A stretch of 11,176 nt of DNA from an uncultured archaeon (GCA_938082915.1 CALKCG010000185.1:1-11176), one strand, 5' to 3'. Positions 1 to 7,657 are shown, numbered from the stretch's first letter. Program-made: numbers and translations. The notes: generated by a model not told the origin, from the letters alone.

Positions 1-713
1 GGCATCCATGCGATGAACCCTATTAAGACGCCTATCCAGAACGGCGATACAGCCTTCTTAGCTACAGACTCCTTAGGAGCTGTTACCACATTCATCAAAA
101 GCCTATGCGCAGCATCTGCATGCATGAACGGAACCTTCTCAACATCCATCCACTGTCTTCTGAACAACGTTGCGAAAGACGTCAGAAAGAGACCCCACAC
201 AATAAAGTAAAGCCAGTGGAAGATTATCATAGGCATTAAATCAGCCCATGGAACTGGTACCCCACCCCGAACTATCGCCTTGGCCACGTCTATCGGTGGA
301 GCCATATACCACGGGACGATGCTGTAGGTAATTTCAGGAGGATTGTGAATTCTATGGCTTATGAAAGCGCCGAAGCTCGAACACATCTGATTGGCGTCTG
401 CTCTACCGAATAGGAAGGATATCGGTAGGGCTGCCACGTAAAGCCAAGTCAACGTAGCCGTGCTGATCTTCCTCTTGAAAAGCCTTCCAAAGGCTCCGGC
501 GAAGTAGAAGCATATGAACGGTAGAGATGTCAAAGCAGCATAACATATAACCGTTATACCTAAAACCGCAGGATACGAAAGCGTGTTTGTGACATTCCAC
601 CACTCGCCTAGAAAACCGATGAGAACAATGAAAGGTATTAGAAAATGCCACGGGATCTTCTCTTCTACAACTTCCCTAGTCACCTTCCCACTAAAAATTT
701 TTATATTTTTCAT
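1..713 (-). CDS. Polytopic membrane protein resembling the DUF6785 family (partial, N-terminal 237 residues)
   Basis: An open frame begins at ATG 713-711 and runs off the left edge, so only the N-terminal 237 residues are present. An in-frame TAA lies three codons before the ATG, which fixes this as the first possible start. No Shine-Dalgarno site is visible. The protein has a short charged N-terminus and then hydrophobic segments near residues 22-38, 47-75, 85-103, 157-184 and from 224 on. A loop with Arg-Arg-Gln-Trp-Met-Asp-Val-Glu-Lys-Val-Pro-Phe (about 185-196) follows the fourth segment. I recall this RRQW..E..PF pattern from the large uncharacterised membrane proteins called DUF6785, often found near glycoside hydrolases. 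Function is unknown; a transporter role is a guess from topology and context. The gene lies downstream of the GH127 gene on the same strand, but a 331-base gap suggests its own promoter. The membrane-protein call is firm, the family name moderate. Confidence 0.7.
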   Translation of the reverse strand, partial: MKNIKIFSGKVTREVVEEKIPWHFLIPFIVLIGFLGEWWNVTNTLSYPAVLGITVICYAALTSLPFICFYFAGAFGRLFKRKISTATLTWLYVAALPISFLFGRADANQMCSSFGAFISHRIHNPPEITYSIVPWYMAPPIDVAKAIVRGGVPVPWADLMPMIIFHWLYFIVWGLFLTSFATLFRRQWMDVEKVPFMHADAAHRLLMNVVTAPKESVAKKAVSPFWIGVLIGFIAWM

Positions 714-756
714 AAAAAACTTTTAAGATTTTTCTGCATTTTTTTAGAGCTTTCTG

Positions 757-766
757 TTTAAATTTC
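757..766 (-). promoter_or_regulatory. TATA-like box before the membrane-protein gene
   Basis: On the minus strand the sequence AAATTTAAAC lies about 48 bases upstream of the ATG at 713. With normal archaeal spacing of about 26 bases from box to transcription start, this gives a leader of roughly 20 bases. The whole region is AT-rich, so the assignment is weak. Confidence 0.3.
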
Positions 767-942
767 TAGAGCTACTTGGATACCTGACATGTTGACTTTT
801 CAAAGTCATCTTTAAAATCTACACACAGCTATAAGACAGCCCATTTTAATCCGGAACTTATAAATTCATCGACTTAATGTACAGCGGACACGGTGAAGAG
901 TATATATGCTTACAAGGGATCCCACATACAGTTGTAAACATT

Positions 943-973
943 TGAAAATATTAAAAAGGCTTGAACAAGTTCA
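943..973 (-). terminator. Possible terminator downstream of the GH127 gene
   Basis: Read on the minus strand, a short hairpin TGAAC-TT-GTTCA (962-973) is followed by a T-rich stretch CCTTTTTAATATTTT (945-959). It starts about 70 bases after the GH127 stop codon. T-runs alone can terminate archaeal RNA polymerase. The stem is only five pairs, so this is a weak call. Confidence 0.3.
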
Positions 974-1044
974 TGACAGTTATGCGTTTTCCAGAAAGTC
1001 ACGGTTAATTGCTTCGAGAGACTCGTTTTTCACGGGATGTCAAA

Positions 1045-2940
1045 CTATAATTGTTGTCGCTTAATTAAATTCAGGTTAAACATTGGAATCCACACGATCA
1101 TGGGTCCCGGCTCTCTATTAGCCCATGCGTAATAGGGTATGGCTGTAAATTTAGCTGGCTTAAGTTTTGCCGTGGCTTCTTCAATGCTGGAGTATAGGGA
1201 GGTTGAGGTTTTCTCAACTGTGAAGCCGTCGCATTGAATTGTGCAAATGCCACCGAGTAAATCTGGTCTTCGCGTAATGTTGAATGATGGGTTTGGAGAA
1301 AGTATTAAATCCCATACGTCGGAACCCGGATTATCCGCCTGCTCTACACAGTAGACGAGAGGCCCTCGTTTTAATGCTACTCTGCAGTAGTTCTCCAAAA
1401 CGTGTAGGTGGGATGTTAAGACGTTCACCCGCATATCCAAATCCATCGATATTACGTCTCCCTTCTCCCAGACCCTCTTAATCTCTAAGTACTGTGGAGG
1501 TTTTAAATCGCAATCTAAGGGTTTACCGTTTAAAGCTACAGTCGTCTGTAAACTCCACCCTGGAATACGTAGGAATATTGAAAACTCTGACAATTTTTCA
1601 GGATGCACGGTTACTTCAACGTGCCCATCCCAAGGATAGTCAGTATTCTGAGTCAACTTAACAAGTCCACCGTTAAATTCTATGGTCGATTCACTAGATG
1701 CGTAAATATTTATCCATACTCCGTCACATGAAACGCTGTAAAAGTAGCCTGGAATTGATGCTATAAGTCTCGCTATATTCGGTGGACAACATGCACAATC
1801 GAACCATCTACTCCTCCTATGCGCTCCCCTATCTGCTAGCGGGTTGACGTAGAAGTATGTTTTACCGTCTAGACCTATCCCTGCTAGAGCTCCATTATAT
1901 AGAGCCAGCTCCATTACATCAGCGTATTCTGCTTTACCAGTTGCTAAGAGCATACGCCAATTCCACATGACGTTTGCTATAGCAGCGCATGTCTCAGCGT
2001 AGGCACGTCTATTAGGTAATTCGTAGTTTTCACCGAACGCCTCTCCCTCATACCTAGAACCTAATCCTCCAGTAATATACATTTTGCAATTAACCATGTT
2101 TTGCCATAGACGCTCCAAGGCTTTTAGAAGACTTTCATCCCCAGTCTCCATATAAACGTCTGTAGCTCCACAGTTTAAGTAAACGCTTCTCACAGCATGA
2201 CCAACCATTTCATCAAGTTCTCTGAATGGTTTATGGTCTATGTGGTATGGGCTTCCACCGATTAAGCCTCTACCACGGTTGTCTATGAAGGACTTCGCTA
2301 AATCTAGAAAAGAACTTGTACGGGTAGTTCTATAAAGTTCCACGAGTGCCATTTCAACTTCAGGATGCCCAGGTGTTCCTTGTCTTTTACTTGGACCAAA
2401 TACGCTGAGTATGTGATTTGCCAGTTTAATGCTTACATTTAGAAACGTCCTCTTACCCGTTGCCCTGTAATGGGCTATGGCTGCTTGGATTAGATGACCA
2501 GCGCAATACAATTCGTGCATATCACGTAGATTAGTCCAACGTTGAACCTTTCTTTCAAACGTAAAATATGTATTTAAGTACCCATCCGCATCTTGGGCAT
2601 CCACTATCTCGCTGATCACACTGTCCACCATTCTTCCTATACGGCTGTCGCCATCATAAGCTAAAGCGTAAGATGCCGCCTCAATCCATTTATAGACGTC
2701 TGAATCGTTGAAGAATAGTCCTTTAAATTCCGTTTTTATCTTCCCAGCCGCTCTGCGGAAGTTATCTACCCTCCCCGTTTCTTCAAGTAGTTCGTATTGT
2801 GTAGGAAGCGTCACCTCTATGAGGGTTTTTATTCTAGGAGCCCAGAAACCATCATTAAGTTTAACCGAATCTATGGGTACGGGTTTAAGCAGTGAATGCG
2901 GACTTTGAGAACTATCTACTAAAACGCATTTAGACTTCAA
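1045..2940 (-). CDS. GH127 family glycoside hydrolase, probable beta-L-arabinofuranosidase
   Basis: This 631-residue protein, close to the usual family length, matches GH127 (formerly DUF1680), whose characterised member HypBA1 releases beta-L-arabinofuranose. The zinc/cysteine site is visible by comparison with HypBA1: Glu300 in GEAFGENYE as acid/base, Glu316 and Cys318 in YAETC as zinc ligands, and Cys384-Cys385 in FDCACCPPN as nucleophile and ligand. The C-terminal IPYYAWANREPG segment is also typical. An (alpha/alpha)6-barrel is expected for the N-terminal part, with beta-sandwich regions after it. There is no signal peptide, so it should act in the cytoplasm on imported sugar. The start is TTG (2940-2938): an in-frame TGA lies directly before it, GGTG sits at 2947-2944, and the family-typical LKPVPIDSVKLNDGFW begins only about 18 residues in. 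The stop is TAG. The family is certain; the exact sugar substrate is inferred, since GH127 members vary. Confidence 0.92.
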   Translation of the reverse strand: MKSKCVLVDSSQSPHSLLKPVPIDSVKLNDGFWAPRIKTLIEVTLPTQYELLEETGRVDNFRRAAGKIKTEFKGLFFNDSDVYKWIEAASYALAYDGDSRIGRMVDSVISEIVDAQDADGYLNTYFTFERKVQRWTNLRDMHELYCAGHLIQAAIAHYRATGKRTFLNVSIKLANHILSVFGPSKRQGTPGHPEVEMALVELYRTTRTSSFLDLAKSFIDNRGRGLIGGSPYHIDHKPFRELDEMVGHAVRSVYLNCGATDVYMETGDESLLKALERLWQNMVNCKMYITGGLGSRYEGEAFGENYELPNRRAYAETCAAIANVMWNWRMLLATGKAEYADVMELALYNGALAGIGLDGKTYFYVNPLADRGAHRRSRWFDCACCPPNIARLIASIPGYFYSVSCDGVWINIYASSESTIEFNGGLVKLTQNTDYPWDGHVEVTVHPEKLSEFSIFLRIPGWSLQTTVALNGKPLDCDLKPPQYLEIKRVWEKGDVISMDLDMRVNVLTSHLHVLENYCRVALKRGPLVYCVEQADNPGSDVWDLILSPNPSFNITRRPDLLGGICTIQCDGFTVEKTSTSLYSSIEEATAKLKPAKFTAIPYYAWANREPGPMIVWIPMFNLNLIKRQQL

Positions 2941-2979
2941 TCACACCACATTTAAACTCTTTTCCCCCTCAAGAGAAAA

Positions 2980-2987
2980 ATTTATAG
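2980..2987 (-). promoter_or_regulatory. TATA box of the GH127 gene
   Basis: The minus-strand sequence CTATAAAT is centred about 43 bases before the TTG start. This predicts transcription from about 2957, with a short leader that includes the GGTG at 2947-2944. It is among the cleanest TATA-like boxes in the window and argues that the GH127 gene is transcribed separately from deoC. Confidence 0.45.
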
Positions 2988-3047
2988 GCTCCCTAATCTC
3001 AACCGATTGAATGTTCTTAATTAACACAATAACACTCTCGTTTAAAA

Positions 3048-3725
3048 TTAAATTTCCACGGGTCTCCAACACCTTAAGATTTCCAACGCATTGGATGTAC
3101 CTATACGTTCAACACCCATTTTTATGAATTGAAGAGCTTTTTCAAAAGAGGAAATTCCACCAGCGGCTTTTATCTTCGCTCTCTTAACATTCCTCTTTAT
3201 GATTTCAATATCTTCAATTGTAGCGCCGCGTGGGCCAAAGCCAGTGCATGTTTTAACGTAGTCGGCTCCCGCCTCATCAACTATTCTGCATGCTAATGCT
3301 ATTTCCTCAGCGGTTAAATATCCCGTTTCAATTATCACTTTAACCTTTACATCTCTGGGTTTTGAAACCTTTAACACGGCTTCTATGTCTGATTTAACCC
3401 CATCGTAACACTTAGATTTGAAAAACGGGATGTTCATAACCATGTCTATTTCGCAAGCGCCATCATTTATGGCTTGCTCAGCCTCTAAAACCTTTAACTT
3501 AGTAGTTGATGAGCCAAATGGAAAACCTACGGTTGAACATACCTTCGTCTCAGATCCCTTAAGCAATTTAGCTGCATACTCCACCATGACCGGTAAGACG
3601 CAGAAAACGCCTATATTGTTCTCTCTAGCGGCTTTAGCCGCTGCCTCTACATCTGTACGATCATGTATAGGTTTTACTAGAGCGTAGTCTATCATGGATG
3701 CAAGCTTTCTAAGTGTAAGAATCAT
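3048..3725 (-). CDS. deoC: Deoxyribose-phosphate aldolase family protein (DERA-like)
   Basis: This 225-residue class I aldolase has a typical length for archaeal and bacterial DERA. DERA splits 2-deoxyribose 5-phosphate into glyceraldehyde 3-phosphate and acetaldehyde. The active-site set is present: Schiff-base Lys158 in ADYVKTCTG, proton-relay Asp94 in CEIDMVMN, second Lys186 in KIKAAGGIS, and phosphate-binding Gly209-Thr-Ser in RIGTSNAL. Cys42 in FCVLP matches the pocket cysteine. The N-terminal motif is unusual: Ile-Asp-Tyr-Ala-Leu-Val-Lys-Pro at 12-19, where the family normally has IDHTLLKP. The threonine facing the substrate pocket is therefore alanine (Ala15). The ATG at 3725 has no Shine-Dalgarno site and a TATA-like box about 31 bases upstream, which fits a leaderless message. 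It sits between the URO-D-like and GH127 genes, so it may serve sugar breakdown rather than nucleoside salvage. The fold and aldolase chemistry are secure; the substrate is less so. Confidence 0.88.
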   Translation of the reverse strand: MILTLRKLASMIDYALVKPIHDRTDVEAAAKAARENNIGVFCVLPVMVEYAAKLLKGSETKVCSTVGFPFGSSTTKLKVLEAEQAINDGACEIDMVMNIPFFKSKCYDGVKSDIEAVLKVSKPRDVKVKVIIETGYLTAEEIALACRIVDEAGADYVKTCTGFGPRGATIEDIEIIKRNVKRAKIKAAGGISSFEKALQFIKMGVERIGTSNALEILRCWRPVEI

Positions 3726-3750
3726 ACGAAGATTAAATTTACCAAATCTG

Positions 3751-3760
3751 AAAATTAAAT
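3751..3760 (-). promoter_or_regulatory. TATA-like box of deoC
   Basis: The minus-strand sequence ATTTAATTTT is centred about 31 bases before the deoC ATG. With usual archaeal spacing, transcription would start within a few bases of the ATG. This agrees with the absence of a Shine-Dalgarno site. Confidence 0.4.
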
Positions 3761-3861
3761 CTTCACTCGATTTCAGTTTAGCAGAAGCCTATACTGTGAC
3801 GGTATCGAAGCTAAAAATTAATGGAGGGGTTTATTCGAATTCCCATACTTATACATTGTCT

Positions 3862-4938
3862 TTAACGGTATCTACCATACTTATGTACGAGTTCTATTAC
3901 GCGTTTATAATTTTGGAAGCTTACATTTTTTGGAATGGAGTGGTCTGAGTGGTATATGTAGCCTCCGCCCTGCTTTGCAAAGGTGATCTTTCTCTTAATC
4001 TCCTCCTCTATGGGTTTGGGTTCGTCTAAAGCCATGAGTCTAACATCTATACCTCCCATGAAAGTCATTTTGTCTCCATATTTCTCCTTAAGCTCTATGA
4101 GATCCATGCCCGCTTTAACTTCTAAAGGTTGTAGAACGTCTATTCCTTCTTCTATGAAGTATGGTATTAAGTCTTTCACGTTGCCGCAGCAGTGAAGAAA
4201 CACGTACATTCCTCTAGACTTGAAAAACCTGCATAATTCTTTAAACACTGGATGTAACTGTTCTTCATAATGCCTCGGCGAGAAAAAGAGCCCACCTCTA
4301 TAACCTAAGTCGCAGTATAGGAATGCTCCGTCGAATTTGAAACCTCCTCTAATCATGATGTCGCACATATCCATGGCGAGTTTTGCGTCAGTCCAATACA
4401 TGTCTTTAACCCATTCAGGGTCTCTTATGACGGCTTTAAGAAGCTCCGTAGATTTGACATAATTTTGAATTTTATCGTATCCTACGGCTACACCATACAT
4501 TATAAACCTTCCACGACTCCTCTCCCTATGGTAGGAATTTAAGGATGAAACCCAGTCAACCCTCCTTTCACTAGGCTGAAGCCTAACCTTAATCTTCTCC
4601 CAATCCTCTCTAGTTTTACAAGGCCAATCTATTATCTCTGGAGTCGTAGAGTAATCCTTATGATTCCTACGAATTCCTCCGTATGAAGTCCTCTCAACTA
4701 TGTACTCCTCATCCTCGTGGATAACCTCCACGGGGAACATGGGAGACGTATCCGCGCCGAACTGTGCGATTTCGTAGCCGAAATAGTCAGCGGGAGATTG
4801 GCCATCAGGTAGACCTTCTCTTATCCACCTATTGACTGTAGCACCCCATGGACTATCATGTATGGGTATTCTATCTAACTTATCCTCTCTATGCTCTAAA
4901 GCGGCAATAACCCTTTCACGCGGCGTCAAATTGACCAC
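3862..4938 (-). CDS. Uroporphyrinogen decarboxylase (URO-D) superfamily protein, not HemE
   Basis: This 358-residue protein has the URO-D superfamily pattern: an N-terminal TPRERVIAALEHRE, then a central FLHCCGN (247-253), EEGIDVLQPLEVKAGMDL (263-280), FMGGIDVRL, and a C-terminal YIYHSDHSIP (327-336). The superfamily includes heme-pathway HemE and the zinc methyltransferases MtaA/CmuA. The N-terminal Arg-Gln-Ala-Gly-Arg element of HemE is absent (IPIHDSPWGATVNRW stands there), so heme synthesis is unlikely. His249 and Cys251 match the His-X-Cys of MtaA-type zinc sites, but the later cysteine is not seen; the place is occupied by HSDHS. Its reaction is unknown. Similar proteins are, as I recall, common near sugar-degradation genes. 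The start is uncertain: GTG 4938-4936 gives MVNLTPRER, while in-frame TTG 4929-4927 gives MTPRER, a commoner family N-terminus. The gene is transcribed divergently from the Gfo/Idh gene. Confidence 0.82.
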   Translation of the reverse strand: MVNLTPRERVIAALEHREDKLDRIPIHDSPWGATVNRWIREGLPDGQSPADYFGYEIAQFGADTSPMFPVEVIHEDEEYIVERTSYGGIRRNHKDYSTTPEIIDWPCKTREDWEKIKVRLQPSERRVDWVSSLNSYHRERSRGRFIMYGVAVGYDKIQNYVKSTELLKAVIRDPEWVKDMYWTDAKLAMDMCDIMIRGGFKFDGAFLYCDLGYRGGLFFSPRHYEEQLHPVFKELCRFFKSRGMYVFLHCCGNVKDLIPYFIEEGIDVLQPLEVKAGMDLIELKEKYGDKMTFMGGIDVRLMALDEPKPIEEEIKRKITFAKQGGGYIYHSDHSIPKNVSFQNYKRVIELVHKYGRYR

Positions 4939-5011
4939 GTCGATAGTATATTTATCTAAAGTTTGCTTTAAAAATTACTCAAGCATCTTAAGCACTTTAA
5001 CAATCGACGTG
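4936..5011. repeat. Perfect 9-base inverted repeat in the divergent promoter region
   Basis: CACGTCGAT at 4936-4944 is mirrored exactly by ATCGACGTG at 5003-5011, 58 bases apart. The left arm covers the GTG start of the URO-D-like gene; the right arm lies about 110 bases before the first possible start of the Gfo/Idh gene. It could be a pair of regulator sites controlling both genes. A chance match of this length in a 180-base region is unlikely but not negligible. Confidence 0.35.
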
Positions 5012-5119
5012 TTCGTCCTCAAGCGAAATTCTTGCATTTTCGTGGAAGACTGTGGAAAAAGTTATGGCAGCCGTAAAAGTCCCAGTTGAGAGTGCACTGC
5101 ATTATCCAGCATAAAAACG

Positions 5120-6226
5120 ATGAGGAAAAATTTACATTCCGCCAAACCTAATTTTTCAGTTGGTGTCAAATTGCCAACCCGTTTAAAGTTTGGAGTAGTA
5201 GGTACGGGTGTAGGTAGTAGCTTCATATCTGGGGCTGCATCTGAGCTCGCTAAAGAAGGTGTTCTAGAGCTTACGGGCGTTGTAGCTAGGAATAGAGCTA
5301 AAACCGAAGAATTTGCTAGAAGATACGGGTTTAAAGCTACGTATTCAAGCATCTACGATATGATAAGCTCGGAGAGGCCTGATATAGTAGCTGTCTCAGC
5401 CCCCCACTACGCACATTTTCAGATAGCTTTAGAGGCGATAGAGAACGGTGTTAATGTACTCGTAGATAAACCTATGGCCATTAACTTGAGGGAGGCTGAT
5501 GAGCTTATAAGGAGGGCTGAAACTAAAGGCGTCAAGCTCGGTGTAATCTTTCAATCTAGATTCGACGACTCATTCAATTTTGTGAAATCTCTTGTAGATG
5601 AAGGAGCTTTCGGGAAGCTGATAATGGGCGAAGCTGTAGTTGAATGGTATAGAACTGAAGAATACTATACAGGTAGTTCGTGGAGGGGTAGGTTGGCTAC
5701 AGAGGGAGGTGGGGCTTTAATAAACCAGGCAATTCATACGATAGATCTGCTTCTGTGGATTATGGGTGAGCCGGAGTCCGTCTGGGCTAAAGTAGATACC
5801 TTGGGACATAATATTGAGGTTGAAGATTTAGCTGTAGCTGTGGTTAGGTTTAGAAACGGTGCATTGGGCGTTATACAGGCTAGTACTGCTACGTATCCTG
5901 GTCTACCTACGAGGTTGGAGGTTCACGGTTTGAAGGGAACCGTTACGGTCGAAGGCGATGAAATCAAGTTTATGAAGATTACTGAAGAAATCCCAAGCCT
6001 GAAGCCTCCAGTTAAAAAGACGGAGGGTCTTAAATCATGGGAGAGACCCGAAGCAGTTCCCATAGAGAATCACAAACGCCTCTTGAAAGACTTCGTCGAC
6101 GCAGTTTTAGAGGATAGAAGGCCGCGGGTAGATGGTTATGAAGGACGGAGGAGTCTAGAACTCATAAGAGCGATCTATAGATCTTCCAATACTGGAGAAG
6201 TTGTGAACCTCCCCTTAAAAGAATAA
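5120..6226 (+). CDS. Gfo/Idh/MocA family NAD(P)-dependent oxidoreductase
   Basis: This family oxidises or reduces sugar and cyclitol hydroxyls with NAD(P). An N-terminal Rossmann fold is shown by GVVGTGVGSSF (25-35). The family EKP motif appears as Asp116-Lys117-Pro118, with Lys117 the usual catalytic lysine. GGGALINQAIHTIDLLLW (196-213) carries the catalytic-type His206 and Asp209. The C-terminal sheet domain ends with the common EGRRSLELIRAIYRSS. Length (368, or 351 from the later start) is normal. The longest frame starts at ATG 5120, but its first 20 residues are not family-like and no Shine-Dalgarno or TATA box fits. In-frame TTG 5171 is preceded by GGTG at 5162-5165 and begins just before the first beta strand; I think it is the better start. 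The gene is divergent from the URO-D-like gene and 69 bases before the peptidase gene. The exact substrate cannot be read from sequence; a sugar or sugar acid is inferred. Confidence 0.9.
   Translation: MRKNLHSAKPNFSVGVKLPTRLKFGVVGTGVGSSFISGAASELAKEGVLELTGVVARNRAKTEEFARRYGFKATYSSIYDMISSERPDIVAVSAPHYAHFQIALEAIENGVNVLVDKPMAINLREADELIRRAETKGVKLGVIFQSRFDDSFNFVKSLVDEGAFGKLIMGEAVVEWYRTEEYYTGSSWRGRLATEGGGALINQAIHTIDLLLWIMGEPESVWAKVDTLGHNIEVEDLAVAVVRFRNGALGVIQASTATYPGLPTRLEVHGLKGTVTVEGDEIKFMKITEEIPSLKPPVKKTEGLKSWERPEAVPIENHKRLLKDFVDAVLEDRRPRVDGYEGRRSLELIRAIYRSSNTGEVVNLPLKE
5162..5165 (+). promoter_or_regulatory. Shine-Dalgarno site favouring a TTG start at 5171
   Basis: GGTG lies five bases before TTG 5171, which is in frame with the oxidoreductase. 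A TATA-like AAAAATTTA at 5126-5134 would place transcription start near 5157, downstream of ATG 5120 and a short distance before TTG 5171. This supports translation from TTG rather than the ATG. Confidence 0.45.
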
Positions 6227-6295
6227 CATTCCCCATTGTACGTGAGGAGCACATCTAAACATTAATCTACTTCTTCTGGCTGATTATCTTTCTGT

Positions 6296-7657
6296 ATGGA
6301 TGTATTAGGTTATACGAAGCTTACGTTGAATGACTTCATAGATAAGTATATGAGCTTTCTCAAACAGCCGAGCATCTCAGCGAAGAACATAGGTGTAAAT
6401 GAGTGCGCTCTTCTCCTGAGAGACCTAATGGAAGACATGGGCATTTATGCTGATGTTGTTCAAAGCAAAGGCAATCCATTAGTTTATGGTGAAGTTAAAT
6501 CTCAAGAATCGGATAAAACCCTTCTAATTTACAGCCACTACGATGTTCAGCCTCCAGACCCCTTAAACGAATGGGTCTGCTCGCCATTTGAAGCGAAAAT
6601 GATTGACGGTAGGATTGTAGCGAGGGGTGCCTCAGATGCGAAGGGTAATATAATGGCTTTTCTAAAGGCAGTCGAATACTACGTTAAGTATGAGAAGTCA
6701 ATCCCGGTAAGCGTTAAGTTTCTCTTTGAAGGTGAAGAGGAAATTGGAAGCCCCAATCTCCCAGATTTCGTAGAAACCCATAAAGACCTCCTCAAAGCAG
6801 ACGCCGTCGTATGCTGGGATGGAGGGCTTCACCCATCGAATAGACCAACGATCTGTTTAGGCGTTAAAGGTATTTTATACGTTGAGCTCAAATGTAAAAC
6901 CGCTAAAATAGATGTGCACTCCTCTTACGCACCCATAGTTGCTAATCCCGCTTGGAGACTCGTATGGGCTTTAAACTCCATAAGATCCCCAGATGGGCGG
7001 ATAAAGGTCAAAGGTTGGTACGACGACGTTCGCCCCATCGCGTTGGAGGAAGCCAAACTCATTTCGGAGCTCCCTCCTGAAGATGAAGAGGTCGTAAAGG
7101 AGCTTGGGATTGGAGAGTTTCTTGGGGGAGTTAAAGGGGTTGATGCGCTCAGGAAGCTTATATGTGAGCCGACTGCTAACATAGCCGGTTTAAAATCCGG
7201 TTACATTGAAGAGGGGTCCAAAACCGTTTTGCCTTGTGAAGCAACTGCAAAATTGGACTTCAGATTAGTGGTGGATCAGAAACCGGATAAATTGTTGGAC
7301 CTGCTTAGAAAGCACTTAGACGTTGAGGGCTTCGGTGATATTGAAATAGTCAAATTGGGTTCTCTCCTACCTTCTAAGACGCCCCCCTCCGCATCTGTAG
7401 TTAAAGCATCTTCACATGCGGCTGAGGAAACGTACAAGGTTAAGCCGATACTGTATCCAAATGCTGCTGGGTCTGGTCCCGATTACGTATTTACAAGTAT
7501 TTTACGCTTAGAATCCGTTTGGACTGGATGCACTCCACCATTGTCTAAAGCCCACGCACCTAACGAATTTAATACAGTCGACCATTTAATCAAAGGGGTC
7601 CTATATGCCACCAACATACTACGTGAATTTAAGGCGGTAAGATGGAGAGATATGTGA
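6296..7657 (+). CDS. M20 family metallopeptidase (dipeptidase / ArgE-DapE type)
   Basis: This 453-residue protein is a co-catalytic zinc hydrolase of the M20 family, which includes dipeptidases, carnosinase-like enzymes and deacylases. All ligands are visible: His81 and Asp83 in YSHYDVQPP, bridging Asp114 in RGASDAKG, catalytic Glu148 and ligand Glu149 in EGEEEIGS, Asp175 in CWDGG, and His420 in KAHAPNE. His208 in DVHSS, in the inserted dimerisation domain (about 190-320), matches the residue that reaches across the dimer to stabilise the transition state. The length and the HYDVQPPDP motif suit the dipeptidase branch better than the shorter DapE/ArgE branch. There is no signal peptide, so it is cytoplasmic. 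The ATG at 6296 has no clear Shine-Dalgarno site; the reading starts a normal distance before the first helix. It follows the Gfo/Idh gene by 69 bases and may share its transcript. Peptide or amide substrate unknown. Confidence 0.9.
   Translation: MDVLGYTKLTLNDFIDKYMSFLKQPSISAKNIGVNECALLLRDLMEDMGIYADVVQSKGNPLVYGEVKSQESDKTLLIYSHYDVQPPDPLNEWVCSPFEAKMIDGRIVARGASDAKGNIMAFLKAVEYYVKYEKSIPVSVKFLFEGEEEIGSPNLPDFVETHKDLLKADAVVCWDGGLHPSNRPTICLGVKGILYVELKCKTAKIDVHSSYAPIVANPAWRLVWALNSIRSPDGRIKVKGWYDDVRPIALEEAKLISELPPEDEEVVKELGIGEFLGGVKGVDALRKLICEPTANIAGLKSGYIEEGSKTVLPCEATAKLDFRLVVDQKPDKLLDLLRKHLDVEGFGDIEIVKLGSLLPSKTPPSASVVKASSHAAEETYKVKPILYPNAAGSGPDYVFTSILRLESVWTGCTPPLSKAHAPNEFNTVDHLIKGVLYATNILREFKAVRWRDM

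Larger units (their letters stand above)
714..1044. other. AT-rich intergenic region between the GH127 and membrane-protein genes
   Basis: This 331-base gap lies between two minus-strand genes. I find no convincing gene, tRNA or repeat array. It holds a possible terminator for the GH127 gene (943-973), the TATA-like box for the membrane-protein gene (757-766), a second TTATAAAT-type box on the plus strand near 858-865 with no credible gene behind it, and a small palindrome, GACTTTTCAAAGTC, near 797-810. Confidence 0.5.

Noticed and set aside
403..651. Minus-strand 82-codon ATG frame inside the membrane-protein gene
   Set aside because: It lies in another frame of the same strand. The frame from 713 shows continuous hydrophobic segments and a family-like motif, so this one is a shadow.
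877..945. Plus-strand 22-codon frame behind a TTATAAAT-type box, beginning MYSGHGEEYIC
   Set aside because: It is very short, has no Shine-Dalgarno site and no recognisable family. AT-rich intergenic DNA easily yields TATA-like boxes.
714..1044. Possible tRNA or small RNA gene in the gap
   Set aside because: No tRNA arm pattern or T-loop consensus was found on either strand by eye; only short, weak palindromes are present.
3862..4938. Naming the URO-D protein hemE and inferring a heme pathway
   Set aside because: The N-terminal RQAGR motif of HemE is absent, the conserved central and C-terminal motifs differ, and no other heme gene is nearby.
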